Positions 38,521 through 47,655 of a stretch of DNA of 64,000 bases are shown piece after piece. A program made the translations under genes and the position numbers. The notes beneath the pieces are model-generated. The model was not told where the DNA came from and ran no database searches. It saw only the letters and a program-made list of their open reading frames with translations. The stretch's first letter is position 1; every line of letters starts with the position of its first letter. The stretch covers positions 1,488,001-1,552,000 of the forward strand of contig CP148265.1 of assembly GCA_045345765.1 (NCBI GenBank), written 5' to 3'. This DNA comes from JAOARY01 sp045345765 (GTDB taxonomy: Bacteria; Bacillota; Clostridia; Peptostreptococcales; Peptostreptococcaceae).

Positions 38521-38553
38521 TATAAATTTATAAATTTTTTTTATAAATTTATA
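38521..38553. repeat. A+T-only inverted repeat after the XRE gene
   Basis: TATAAATTTATAAA (38521-38534) pairs perfectly with 38540-38553 around a T-only loop. Confidence 0.6.
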
Positions 38554-38586
38554 AGGTAAATGAAAATGTTAACACATACTAATTAC

Positions 38587-38618
38587 AAGACTTATAGCTT
38601 TGGCTATGAGTCTTTTTT
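38587..38618 (+). terminator. terminator after the XRE gene
   Basis: AAGACTTATAGC (38587-38598) pairs with GCTATGAGTCTT (38603-38614) with one T-G pair, then a T run. The remaining sequence to 38875 is A+T-rich and shows no gene. Confidence 0.85.
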
Positions 38619-38875
38619 ATTATAAAAAATTGGTCAAAAGACTTATATTAAAGGGAGTTTAATACTATTTAAAATTATAAAAAAAAAAGATAAACTAAAT
38701 ATATAATATAAAAATAAAAAATAATTATAGAAAAAATTGAATATGTCATTAAACATACAATACAAACAAAATTTAAGCAACTTGGTAAATCATAAATAAT
38801 ATACTTATGAAATTTTGCCATGCTTTTTTTAGTTTAAAAAACAGTTTTATTCATGGTTTTTAAGGAGGAGTTCGA

Positions 38876-40873
38876 TTGAGGAATAAGGGTAGTAATTTAA
38901 AAAGTATTAGAAGCAAACTTATGATTGTAATGTCAGTAGTGATAATTATTCCAATGTTAATTTTAGGAAACAGATCTTATGTGAAATCAAAAGAAACATT
39001 ACAAAATCAACTAGAAGAAAGTATGTATTCTAAAAATCAAACCAGCAATTATATCGTAGATGCTTATTTTAATAGTGCAACAAAAATAATAAAAACTAGT
39101 TCTGAAAATGATAATTATAGAGTGGGAATATCATGGGATGATGATACTCAAATAATGTATGCACTTAAGAGTTTGAATGAAAATTGTGATTATTTAGAGA
39201 ATGTTTTTTTAGGCACTAAAAGTGGGAAGATGTACATATACCCAAAGGAAAATCTAAAAGAAAATTATGATCCAAGAGAAAGAATATGGTATCAGGAAGC
39301 TTTAAAAACAAATGATGTAACATGGACAAAGCCGTATTTAAGTTCGTCGAATGAAGATTTAATAATATCTCCAGCTATAAGAATTAAAGATAAAAGAGGG
39401 AATATTATAGGAGTTCTTAGTGGAAGTATAAAATTACAAGATCTTTCTGAAAAATTAAACTCTCTTGTTGGAAAAGAAAATATAAATCTTAGTATAGTAT
39501 CAGAAGATAATAAATATCTTGTATCAAAAGATATAAATAATATAAATAAAGAATTAGAAGGTGTTAACCTAAAACAAATAAAAGAAAATTTTAGTGAAGA
39601 TGAAGTTATAAAAACAAATTATAAAGGTCAAAATTTAATTGCTATGTACAAGAATATAGATAAATTAGGTTGGACTATAATAACAACTATCAATGAAAAT
39701 GTAATATATGATGATATAAAAGAGATTCTTGCAAATACAATAATAATAACAATAATAGGTATATTATTAGCTTTATTTGCTGCATTTACTTATTCAACAA
39801 AGATAACAAGACCAATCAAAGAATTAGTCAGAGCGATGAATCAAATAAAAAATGGAAATCTAACGGCAAAGATAGATGTAAAAACACAGGATGAGATTGG
39901 AGAATTATCTAAAGCATTTAATATAATGGTTAAGAATATTAAAGCTCTAATAGCAAGTGCTAATAATGTAAATATGAAATTAAATAAATCAGCAAATGAT
40001 TTATATCACATATCAAAATTAAGCAGTGATAATTTAGATATGATATCAAAAACTGTAGATGATATTGCAGAAGGTACAATTGAACAAGCAAAAGATTGTG
40101 AAGATGCTGTTATTAAGAGCGAAAATCTTTCTACTAATTTTGAAGAACTTATAGATGCGAGTAGGATGATGTTTATAAAAGCAAATGATGTAAAAGCTAA
40201 AAATTCTAATGGAGTTAGAATAGTTAAGAATCTTCAAGAAAAAAATATTCAAACAAATGATTCTAATAAAAGAATTAATAAAGCTGTTACTAATTTAGAT
40301 TCAAAAACTGTAGAAATAGAATCAATATTAGCAACAATAAGATCAATAGCAGAACAAACAAATTTACTTGCATTAAATGCATCAATAGAAGCAGCAAGAG
40401 CAGGAGAGGCAGGCAAAGGATTTGCTGTAGTTGCTGGAGAAATAAGAAAGCTTGCTGAAAATACATCGAATTCAACAATAAACATAAAAGATATTATTGA
40501 AGAAATAAGAGATGAAAGTCAAAATACAGTTGATATAATGAATGAGGTTGAAAATATAATGATAGAACAAAATCAATCTGTAGAAGAAGCTACTGTTGTA
40601 TTTGATGAAATAAAAGAATCTGTTAGTAAGATGAACGCAGAAATAAGTGAGATGAATGCGATAATACTAAATGTAAAAGATTATAAAGATGATATTAGTT
40701 CAGCGATAGAAAGTATATCTTGTGTGTCAGAAGAGAGTGCTGCTAGTATAGAACAAACAACAAAAACAATATCAGATCAATTGGAATCAGCTAAGGAAGT
40801 ATATCAAAATGCAGCAGACTTAAAGACTATATCTGATGAATTAGATAAAGAAATAAATAAATTCATATATTAG
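38876..40873 (+). CDS. methyl-accepting chemotaxis protein with dCache sensor
   Basis: This 665-residue receptor has TM1 at about 16-34, an extracellular dCache domain (about 36-280, with YDPRERIWYQEALKTNDVTW and ISPAIRIKDKRGNIIGVLSG), and TM2 at about 284-304. HAMP (KITRPIKELVRAMNQIKNGN) and a signalling domain with tip TNLLALNASIEAARAGEAGK follow. It is closely related to the receptor at 41272, and the two probably arose by duplication. The start is TTG with SD AGGAGGAG. The WYxxA motif is that of many amino-acid-binding dCache domains, but the ligand is unknown. Confidence 0.93.
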   Translation: MRNKGSNLKSIRSKLMIVMSVVIIIPMLILGNRSYVKSKETLQNQLEESMYSKNQTSNYIVDAYFNSATKIIKTSSENDNYRVGISWDDDTQIMYALKSLNENCDYLENVFLGTKSGKMYIYPKENLKENYDPRERIWYQEALKTNDVTWTKPYLSSSNEDLIISPAIRIKDKRGNIIGVLSGSIKLQDLSEKLNSLVGKENINLSIVSEDNKYLVSKDINNINKELEGVNLKQIKENFSEDEVIKTNYKGQNLIAMYKNIDKLGWTIITTINENVIYDDIKEILANTIIITIIGILLALFAAFTYSTKITRPIKELVRAMNQIKNGNLTAKIDVKTQDEIGELSKAFNIMVKNIKALIASANNVNMKLNKSANDLYHISKLSSDNLDMISKTVDDIAEGTIEQAKDCEDAVIKSENLSTNFEELIDASRMMFIKANDVKAKNSNGVRIVKNLQEKNIQTNDSNKRINKAVTNLDSKTVEIESILATIRSIAEQTNLLALNASIEAARAGEAGKGFAVVAGEIRKLAENTSNSTINIKDIIEEIRDESQNTVDIMNEVENIMIEQNQSVEEATVVFDEIKESVSKMNAEISEMNAIILNVKDYKDDISSAIESISCVSEESAASIEQTTKTISDQLESAKEVYQNAADLKTISDELDKEINKFIY

Positions 40874-40914
40874 TGAATTTATTTAGATAAATTGCCAAAG
40901 AGAATACAAAATTC

Positions 40915-40962
40915 AAAAGAATAAACTCCATTATCATTAGGTAATGGAGTTTATTCTTTTGG
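40915..40962 (+). terminator. terminator after chemoreceptor gene
   Basis: A stem of about 19 bp pairs 40915-40933 with 40942-40960 (core AATAAACTCCATTA). Confidence 0.9.
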
Positions 40963-41089
40963 TGTGAAATGTAATGGATGTAATTTGTATATAAGATTAT
41001 TTGAATATAAAAATATAATAAAGTTGCTATAATAAATGTTTTTAGAAATTTAGTATTTATACATTGCGTTACTAAAGTGTTTATGGGTA

Positions 41090-41116
41090 TAAATATAATC
41101 TATTTGATGTCGATAA
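41090..41116 (+). promoter_or_regulatory. SigD (sigma-28)-type promoter for the chemoreceptor at 41272
   Basis: TAAA (41090-41093), 15 bp, then GTCGATAA (41109-41116) matches the flagellar and chemotaxis sigma consensus TAAA-N15-GCCGATAA with one difference. The rest of 40963-41271 shows no gene. Confidence 0.6.
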
Positions 41117-41271
41117 TTATGTCGAATAAAGAAATATTTAATAATAATACAAATGTAATTTAAAAGAAAACTGAAATTAATATTGTTTTATATTTGATTT
41201 TTATGTTTCTTTTTTGATATTTTGAGAATATATATAATATAAATTAAATAATAATTTAAAGGAGGATTAAA

Positions 41272-43254
41272 ATGAAAAGTTTAAAGACCAAATTATTAAC
41301 TGCTATGATATTGCTTATAATAATACCTCTATTGGTGCTTGGCTATATGTCCTATACAAAGGCAGAATCTACTATAAGGGCACAGTTTGAAGATAGTGCA
41401 TTAAAGATGAATAGAACAATTGAATATTCATTAAATAGTTTTATAAAATCGTTTAAAGAAGGAATGTATTTAGCGGCTGAAAATAAGAATTTTAAAGAAG
41501 TATTAAATAAAGATAATGCAGATGAAGTAAGAAGAGTATTACAAAAGATTGTAGAAAAATACGATGGGATAGAAATAGCCTATATAGGAACTATTGAAGG
41601 GGATATGTATATGTATCCTGGTGAAGAAAATTTAGGTGATGATTATGACCCAAGAACAAGGGGTTGGCATGAGTCGGCAATGGCATCTAATGATCTTATA
41701 TGGACAACACCATATATAAGTGCAAGTACTGGTAGATTAGTTGTTACACCTGCTGTTAAGGTTTATGATTATGATGGAAATGTTGTAGGAGTTGTAGGAG
41801 CTAGTTTAGATTTGACGGATGTAGCTAAGAGAATATCTGCTCTAAAGCTTGGGGAAAATGGAACAACAGTTGTAATAGATGCTAATAATAAATATGTAGT
41901 TCATCCTGATGAATCAAAATTAAATCAAGAACCTGAAGGTGTCAATATAGAAGCACTTAGAAGTATGGAACAAGATAAAGTTATATCTTATAAAGTTGAA
42001 GGCGAAAGTATGGAAAGAATTGCAGTTTACAAGCATATTGAAGGTGTAGATTGGTTACTTTCAACAACAGCAGAATTATCAGAAATAGAAGATGACCTTA
42101 GAGGAATATCTTTTAATACAATATTAATAATTATTATAGCCGTTATAGTAGGGGGAATTATAAGTATATTATTCTCGCTTAAAATAACAACACCTATAAA
42201 GAATCTCGTAGATACAATGGCTTTAGTTAGACAAGGAGATTTTACAGTTGACGTTAAAGTTGAATCAAATGATGAAATAGGTAAATTATCAGAGGCATTT
42301 AATTATATGATTGTTAATATAAGAGATCTTATAGAAAGTATCAAAGATGTTGGTTCTAGACTTCATCATTCATCATCACATTTGGCGAGTGTATCACAAG
42401 AAACTAGTGAAAGCTCATCACAAGTTGCTAAAACAGTCGAAGAAATAGCAATAGGTGCAAGTGATCAAGCTGCTGATGGTGAAAAAGCTGTTATAGAAGC
42501 AAATGAATTGGAATCAAGATTTAAAGAATTATCTAAGTCTAGCTTAGATATGTCTAATAAAGCTAGTCATGTAATGGATATAAATAAAGATGGTGTTAGA
42601 ATAGTAAATGAATTAAAAGAAAAGAATTCAAAAACTAATCAATCGAATGAAAAAGTAAATATTGCAGTATCTAATTTGGATTCTAAATCACAAGAGATAA
42701 GCTCTATATTAGAAACTATAAAATCAATAGCAGAACAAACAAATCTACTTGCCTTAAATGCATCAATAGAAGCAGCAAGAGCAGGAGAAGCTGGTAAAGG
42801 ATTTGCCGTTGTTGCTGAAGAAATAAGAAAATTAGCAGAAAGTACTTCGGATTCAACTCAAACAATATCTAATATAGTAAGCGATATTCAAAATGAAAGT
42901 AAAAATACTGTAGATATTATGGAAGAAGTAAAAACTATATTTAAAGACCAGAATATATCTGTAGAAGAAGCTATATCTGCTTTTGAAAACATTAAATTAG
43001 CAGTTGAAGATATTAGTGAAAAAATATCGGATATGACAGATATAGTTAATACAGTTGAAGAATCAAAAGAGAAGATAGTATCATCTATAGAAAATATGTC
43101 AGCTGTTTCGCAGGAAACAGCAGCTTCAGTAGAAGAAGTTACTGCAACTATGGAGGAACAAAGTGCTTCTGTAGAACAAGTTGCAAATAGTGCGGTTGAT
43201 TTAAATAATATATCAAATACACTTGATGAACAAATAAGTAAATTTAAAATTTAG
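41272..43254 (+). CDS. methyl-accepting chemotaxis protein with dCache sensor
   Basis: This 660-residue receptor has TM1 at about 7-27, an extracellular dCache domain (DDYDPRTRGWHESAMASNDL, VTPAVKVYDYDGNVVGVVGA), and TM2 at about 280-300. HAMP (KITTPIKNLVDTMALVRQGD) and the signalling domain with TNLLALNASIEAARAGEAGK follow, ending VDLNNISNTLDEQISKFKI. It shares layout and many residues with the receptor at 38876. ATG follows AAAGGAGG. A sigma-28-type promoter lies upstream, linking it to the motility regulon, and a strong terminator follows. Confidence 0.95.
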   Translation: MKSLKTKLLTAMILLIIIPLLVLGYMSYTKAESTIRAQFEDSALKMNRTIEYSLNSFIKSFKEGMYLAAENKNFKEVLNKDNADEVRRVLQKIVEKYDGIEIAYIGTIEGDMYMYPGEENLGDDYDPRTRGWHESAMASNDLIWTTPYISASTGRLVVTPAVKVYDYDGNVVGVVGASLDLTDVAKRISALKLGENGTTVVIDANNKYVVHPDESKLNQEPEGVNIEALRSMEQDKVISYKVEGESMERIAVYKHIEGVDWLLSTTAELSEIEDDLRGISFNTILIIIIAVIVGGIISILFSLKITTPIKNLVDTMALVRQGDFTVDVKVESNDEIGKLSEAFNYMIVNIRDLIESIKDVGSRLHHSSSHLASVSQETSESSSQVAKTVEEIAIGASDQAADGEKAVIEANELESRFKELSKSSLDMSNKASHVMDINKDGVRIVNELKEKNSKTNQSNEKVNIAVSNLDSKSQEISSILETIKSIAEQTNLLALNASIEAARAGEAGKGFAVVAEEIRKLAESTSDSTQTISNIVSDIQNESKNTVDIMEEVKTIFKDQNISVEEAISAFENIKLAVEDISEKISDMTDIVNTVEESKEKIVSSIENMSAVSQETAASVEEVTATMEEQSASVEQVANSAVDLNNISNTLDEQISKFKI

Positions 43255-43358
43255 TAATATAATAGGAATTAGGTTAATTGCAGTTAAATAGAGCTATAAA
43301 TTATATATTAGAAATAAAAAACTTAGGTTTTTGACTTAATAAATTAAAATTAAGAGTT

Positions 43359-43402
43359 AATAAGAGGTGTTGATTGAATTTATATTCACACCTCTTATTT
43401 TT
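43359..43402 (+). terminator. terminator after chemoreceptor gene
   Basis: AATAAGAGGTGT (43359-43370) pairs with 43388-43399, then T. Confidence 0.88.
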
Positions 43403-43699
43403 ATACAACTTAATACTTTAGAAGTTTATTATATTAATAAGAATAGAAAAAACAATTATTTCAAGGTGATTATCCTATTGTTTTTTAAGGCGGAGAAGTG
43501 GATGTTGTGTAAATAAATATACAAACAAAAAAAGAAAAAATGAATTTTTATTCTAAAAAATGTTGATTTTTTATTTTTTTGTGGTATATTTATATTATAA
43601 AGATGAATAAATATTCTTAGATAGGACAAAAGTATAAATAAGCATGCGATAGTTTGTTATTTTTTTATCTATAATGGATTTTACAAGGAGGTTTTTTAC
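43403..43699. other. intergenic region with a possible 12-codon frame
   Basis: Most of this A+T-rich stretch looks like promoter DNA. At 43463-43470 AAGGTGAT precedes a TTG at 43478 that opens a frame of 12 codons (MFFKAEKWMLCK) to 43516. It has correct SD spacing but may be chance. Confidence 0.25.
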
Positions 43700-44104
43700 A
43701 TGTTATCTAATATTAATACTAATGATTTAGAATTTTTAAATAATGATTTATCATCAACAATAAAAATTTTAAATGTGTTTTCAAAATCACCAGCATGTTC
43801 AAATGACGAAAAACAAAGCATAAGAAAAATAATACCAAGATTAAGTGAATACTATAGAGAGTCTTCATCAAAATTATCAAAAGAAGATGATATAAGTAGA
43901 GAAGATTATGCAAGACTTATAGTAGGTAAAGAAATGTGTGATTTTTTGGATAATAATAATTTCGTATTTGAAACAAATATAGACAAAGAAGGTATAGAAG
44001 GCTGGGTAAATGGAAAGATTATAGTTAGATTTAATGGAAAAAATACAGAAGATGTATCTTCTTTAAAATCTAGATATTTTTCATTGCACAGAAGTAGAAT
44101 TTAG
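43700..44104 (+). CDS. hypothetical protein
   Basis: This 134-residue soluble protein begins MLSNINTNDLEFLNNDLSST. It contains ACSNDEKQSIRKIIPRLSEYY, a polar middle and a beta-rich end (GIEGWVNGKIIVRFNGKN). AAGGAGG lies well placed before the ATG and a hairpin follows, so it is a real gene. I recognise no family, and it has no membrane or export signal. It is flanked by a chemoreceptor and a convergent Fe-S protein gene, which gives no clue to its role. Confidence 0.75.
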   Translation: MLSNINTNDLEFLNNDLSSTIKILNVFSKSPACSNDEKQSIRKIIPRLSEYYRESSSKLSKEDDISREDYARLIVGKEMCDFLDNNNFVFETNIDKEGIEGWVNGKIIVRFNGKNTEDVSSLKSRYFSLHRSRI

Positions 44105-44107
44105 TAT

Positions 44108-44126
44108 ATCAAGCCTTTTGGCTTTA
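44108..44126 (+). terminator. weak terminator after the hypothetical gene
   Basis: AAGCC-TTTT-GGCTT hairpin extended by A+T pairs. Confidence 0.55.
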
Positions 44127-44229
44127 TATAAATATTTAATAAAAATTCATCCCATAGATTTTTATTAAATTTTAATTTGGTTAACTACCTCATTGAAAGC
44201 GAAGCTTTTAAAGAATTAATTTTATTCCC

Positions 44230-44313
44230 TTTAGTTCGGATATAACTTACATAGATAGAATTTCTCAAGTTATTATAATGAACTAAAAGAGCTGTTTAAC
44301 AGCTCTTTTTTTT
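44230..44313. terminator. two-level hairpin and terminator between convergent genes
   Basis: TTTAGTTC (44230-44237) pairs with GAACTAAA (44280-44287), with an inner ATAACTT/AAGTTAT pair. The following hairpin AAAAGAGCTG / CAGCTCTTTT (44285-44309) has a T run and serves as terminator for the minus-strand Fe-S gene too. Confidence 0.75.
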
Positions 44314-44317
44314 ATTT

Positions 44318-46159
44318 TTATTTTTTTATAACTGCATCAACTGGACAAATTTCTTCGCATATACCACAGTCTATACACGTAGATAAATTTATTTTATGAA
44401 TTTTTTTTATGGCACCGTATATTGAATTTGTAGGACATGTTTTAACACATTTAGTACAACCAATACATTTATCAGAGATAAAATAATTCAAAAAAGCACT
44501 GCATTTATGTGCTATACAATTTTTATTTATAATATGGTCGTAAAATTCATCATAGCAATTTTCTAAAATAGATATAATGGGATTGCATGATATTTTACCA
44601 AAATCACATAAAGAAGTTTCTATTATAGAACTAGCGATATTTGAAATTAAATTAAGATCTTCTAAAGTACCATGTCCTTTTGAAATTTTATCTAAGATGT
44701 TAAAAATACGTTTACTACCAATTCGACAAGGAGAACATTTACCGCAGGAAGTTTGAGTCATAAATTTTAGATAATATTTGCTGAAATTAACCATACAAAT
44801 GTTGTTATCAAGAACTAGTATATTGGAAATATCAATTCCTAAATTACATTTATCTAAAATATCATTTAAATTCAAATGAAAATCTTTAGGATTTACATAA
44901 AATCCATTAAAACCTCCAACTAAAATTCCTTTTATATCATTTTTATTAGCATTACCCATATCAAAAATTAGATCATTAAAACTTAAATCAAGAGGAATTT
45001 CTAAAAGTCCAGAATTTTTAATTGAACCAAATAAGGTTATAACTTTTGTATTAATATAATCGCTATAGATATTAATATTAGATAAATTACACATAGTTTC
45101 AACATCTAATATCATATGTGGATTTTTTTCATCAAAAGAATAATCTTTTAAAATAGGTTCACCTCTATTTCCTCTTATAGAATTAATGATACCACTACCA
45201 TTGCCATAGGAAAAATCAATACTGCTGTATTTAATTTCTATATCAAATGAAAATGATGAATTTAATATATTATCACCAAGTAGATTCAGTTTTTTGGCAT
45301 CTAATAGAGCTTTTTTGATTCTTTTAAGAGCTAGAGTATAACCATATTTTATATAAATATAAGCTTTATTTGTGTTTGTCAAAACTCCACATAATATAAT
45401 ACCTTCTATAATAGAATGAGGAATTCCTTCAATTAATGATCTATTTAAAAAAGAATTAGGATCATTTTCACAACAATCACATATCAAAAATTTATTATCA
45501 TTGGGACTTTCTTTTAAAGATTTGAATTCATCAAATAATGATAGTTTAAATCTTTTCTTATCTTTTATTGAATATTTATTAATATAATCAAAAATATCAT
45601 AAGAGCAATCATCTTTTAAAAATTTATATAATCTATAATACCGAGAGTAGGCAATGGCTTCTTCTATGGAATTTGGATTGACCAATGACATTGTAGTTAA
45701 ACTAAATCTATTTTGCATCGAAAAAAATTTAGTTTTGCTTTTTAAATCTTTTATATTTTGATTGTCTTTTTTAAACAGAAGTCTATCTATTATATTACCC
45801 ATTATAAGATGACTGTGTATGATTTCTTTCGAATCATTTACATCAACATTAATATAATAAATATTATCAGGATAAATTTTTACTATAGGACCTTTTTCGC
45901 AAAGCCCAAAACAACCACTTTCAATAACTTTAATTGAATTTATTTTATTTGCTTTTACAATTTCTTTATTTAATGCAGCTATAAGTTCCTTGGCTTTTTT
46001 TGAATTACAATTAGTATTAGAACAGACTAATATATGTTTTATATCAGATGAATCTTTATAAATATCTTCATCAGAAGTTTTAGTATCAGAAGGAAGTTCT
46101 AAAGAACGTCGAAATTCTAATTTATCTATATATTTTTTTCTTAAAGAGAGAAAATCCAA
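44318..46159 (-). CDS. NuoF/HydB-like iron-sulfur protein with degenerate NADH/FMN site
   Basis: This 613-residue protein follows the layout of NADH-dehydrogenase/hydrogenase flavoprotein subunits. It has an N-terminal thioredoxin-like 2Fe-2S domain (four Cys in CSNTNC and CFGLC), a NuoF core, an SLBB domain, a 4Fe-4S site (TSCGKCSPCRIGS) and two C-terminal ferredoxin clusters (CIGCTKCVKTCP and CIDCGICEEICP). The core is decayed at the nucleotide sites. The glycine-rich GRGGAGFPTG loop is missing, the usual CNADEGDPG reads CDCCENDPN, and GEETALI reads GNGSGII. It therefore probably carries electrons without NADH oxidation. No hydrogenase or NuoE/G partner lies nearby. The start is TTG with SD AAGGAGG. 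Confidence 0.85.
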   Translation of the reverse strand: MDFLSLRKKYIDKLEFRRSLELPSDTKTSDEDIYKDSSDIKHILVCSNTNCNSKKAKELIAALNKEIVKANKINSIKVIESGCFGLCEKGPIVKIYPDNIYYINVDVNDSKEIIHSHLIMGNIIDRLLFKKDNQNIKDLKSKTKFFSMQNRFSLTTMSLVNPNSIEEAIAYSRYYRLYKFLKDDCSYDIFDYINKYSIKDKKRFKLSLFDEFKSLKESPNDNKFLICDCCENDPNSFLNRSLIEGIPHSIIEGIILCGVLTNTNKAYIYIKYGYTLALKRIKKALLDAKKLNLLGDNILNSSFSFDIEIKYSSIDFSYGNGSGIINSIRGNRGEPILKDYSFDEKNPHMILDVETMCNLSNINIYSDYINTKVITLFGSIKNSGLLEIPLDLSFNDLIFDMGNANKNDIKGILVGGFNGFYVNPKDFHLNLNDILDKCNLGIDISNILVLDNNICMVNFSKYYLKFMTQTSCGKCSPCRIGSKRIFNILDKISKGHGTLEDLNLISNIASSIIETSLCDFGKISCNPIISILENCYDEFYDHIINKNCIAHKCSAFLNYFISDKCIGCTKCVKTCPTNSIYGAIKKIHKINLSTCIDCGICEEICPVDAVIKK

Positions 46160-46503
46160 ATTATACCTCCTTATTTTTAGATGAATTAAAAATATAATTA
46201 ATTATGATTAAAAATTAACAAAATAAAATCTATAATATTACATAATTAAAGATAACATAAAAACATGTATATAATCAACAAAAACCTTAGTAATTAAACA
46301 TGTATAGTAAATTAACACTAGTTAAATACCAATTTCTAAATAAAATTTTAATAATAATAGAATTATAAAAAAACATAATAATTGTGAAAAAAATATCTTG
46401 TATTCAATCTATATAATGTATATTCCAAATATTTAGTAAAATATAATGATAAACTTATGGTATAATTATTTTTTATAAATATTTTTAAAATAAAAAGAGA
46501 GGA
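46160..46503. other. A+T-rich divergent intergenic region
   Basis: About 344 bp between the Fe-S gene and the DUF1097 gene holds promoters only as far as I can see. Confidence 0.5.
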
Positions 46504-46992
46504 ATGATTTTTATAACAGAATTAGTCTTATTATCACTTTTATCAGGATTAATATGTTTCCTATGGGGATTTATTAGTTTTTTTACTGGTATATTTACAT
46601 GGGTTGGATTCGCAGGTTGTACAAGTTTTTTTGTTGTAAACGAAAAAGACCCTTTAAAAAGAGCAATGAAAGCGTTTGTATCGAATGTTAATGGAAGCTT
46701 TTATGCTTTTTCATCATTATATTTATCGTCAATTTTTGACATAGATTTTGTAACAATTTTTTTGACAACAGGATTGATAACTATATTTATAATATATCAA
46801 TCTAAAAGTCAGCTGTTTTCATGCGTACCAGCTTGTTTTATAGGTTGCTTTGTAACATTTGGACTTAATGGAGATATAAAGATGGCTATAACTGGATTTT
46901 TTTGTGGAGCAGTGTTAGGGTATGCTCTTGAAATGGTAGGGATATTCTCTAAAAAAGTTATAAATAAGGAGAGTAATAATAAAGCAGCATAA
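46504..46992 (+). CDS. DUF1097 family membrane protein
   Basis: This 162-residue protein has about five membrane segments: LVLLSLLSGLICFLWGFISF, FTWVGFAGCTSFFV, and then three in residues 60-150 ending GFFCGAVLGYALEMVGIF. Pattern and length fit DUF1097 (YcdZ-like) inner membrane proteins of unknown role. The GAGAGGA SD overlaps the region just before the ATG with only about two bases between, so the true start might be slightly downstream. A terminator follows. Confidence 0.75.
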   Translation: MIFITELVLLSLLSGLICFLWGFISFFTGIFTWVGFAGCTSFFVVNEKDPLKRAMKAFVSNVNGSFYAFSSLYLSSIFDIDFVTIFLTTGLITIFIIYQSKSQLFSCVPACFIGCFVTFGLNGDIKMAITGFFCGAVLGYALEMVGIFSKKVINKESNNKAA

Positions 46993-47157
46993 GTATGAAA
47001 AATAATTATTATATAATAAATGTACAAAATAAATAAAATCATAGTAATAAAAGCATAGTGAAAAATATTTATAAAAAATGAAAAAGATAAATCAAATATA
47101 AAAATATAAAATCAAATTCAAATTCAAAAATATAAAAATATAAAAATATAAAATCAA

Positions 47158-47202
47158 ATAGAACATTTTACCAAGTAAGTGGTAAAAATGTTCTATTTTT
47201 TA
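47158..47202 (+). terminator. terminator after the DUF1097 gene
   Basis: GAACATTTTACC (47161-47172) pairs with GGTAAAAATGTTC (47181-47193), one bulge, then T. Upstream is a low-complexity tract of repeated AAATATAA. Confidence 0.85.
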
Positions 47203-47373
47203 TGAATTAAAACGCATTTTAGTTGAGATAAGGAGATTTATATAATAAAATTAAAAAAGGAATATATAAAAGGAATGTATAAAAAATAAATATAGATTTT
47301 GATAGGACTATGTATGTGAGGAATTATTTTAAAAGGGTATAAATATAATATTTATCATTATGTTTCGAGAAAA

Positions 47374-47397
47374 CTCCATCCTCTACTGAGGATGGAG
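47374..47397. mobile_element. left-end hairpin of a decayed IS200/IS605 element
   Basis: CTCCATCCTC (47374-47383) and GAGGATGGAG (47388-47397) form a perfect 10-bp stem with TACT loop, overlapping the end of the tnpA remnant. IS200/IS605 elements are recognised through such subterminal hairpins. Confidence 0.65.
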
Positions 47398-47640
47398 ATG
47401 AATCGGAACGGTTTCCAAGTCTTTAACTCCTGCTTGAGAACGAATATATTTTTCGATTATTTCTATTGTTGCTCCACCAGTTGTTAAAATGCAGGAACTT
47501 TTACTCCAAAATACTGGTTCTAATAATATTTTTTCAAATATTCACTATGTTTTTTCGTAATTAATCTTGAAGAAACAGTTTTTAGAGTATTAACTAATTT
47601 TGATAATGCAACTTGTGGAGGCGTTTGAATATGCTGTAGC
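47383..47640 (-). pseudogene. tnpA: tnpA remnant (IS200/IS605 Y1 transposase), C-terminal part
   Basis: The minus strand encodes the C-terminal part of an IS200-type TnpA. The order is QTPPQVALSKLVNTLKTVSS, then a frameshift or stop near 47530, then EPVFWSKSSCILTTGGATIE and KYIRSQAGVKDLETVPIHLH. The region around the catalytic Tyr (EKYIRSQ) remains, but the N-terminal HUH half is absent. It cannot be functional. It lies back to back with the tnpB remnant. Confidence 0.8.
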
Positions 47641-47655
47641 ATAAAGGAGGTGCAA

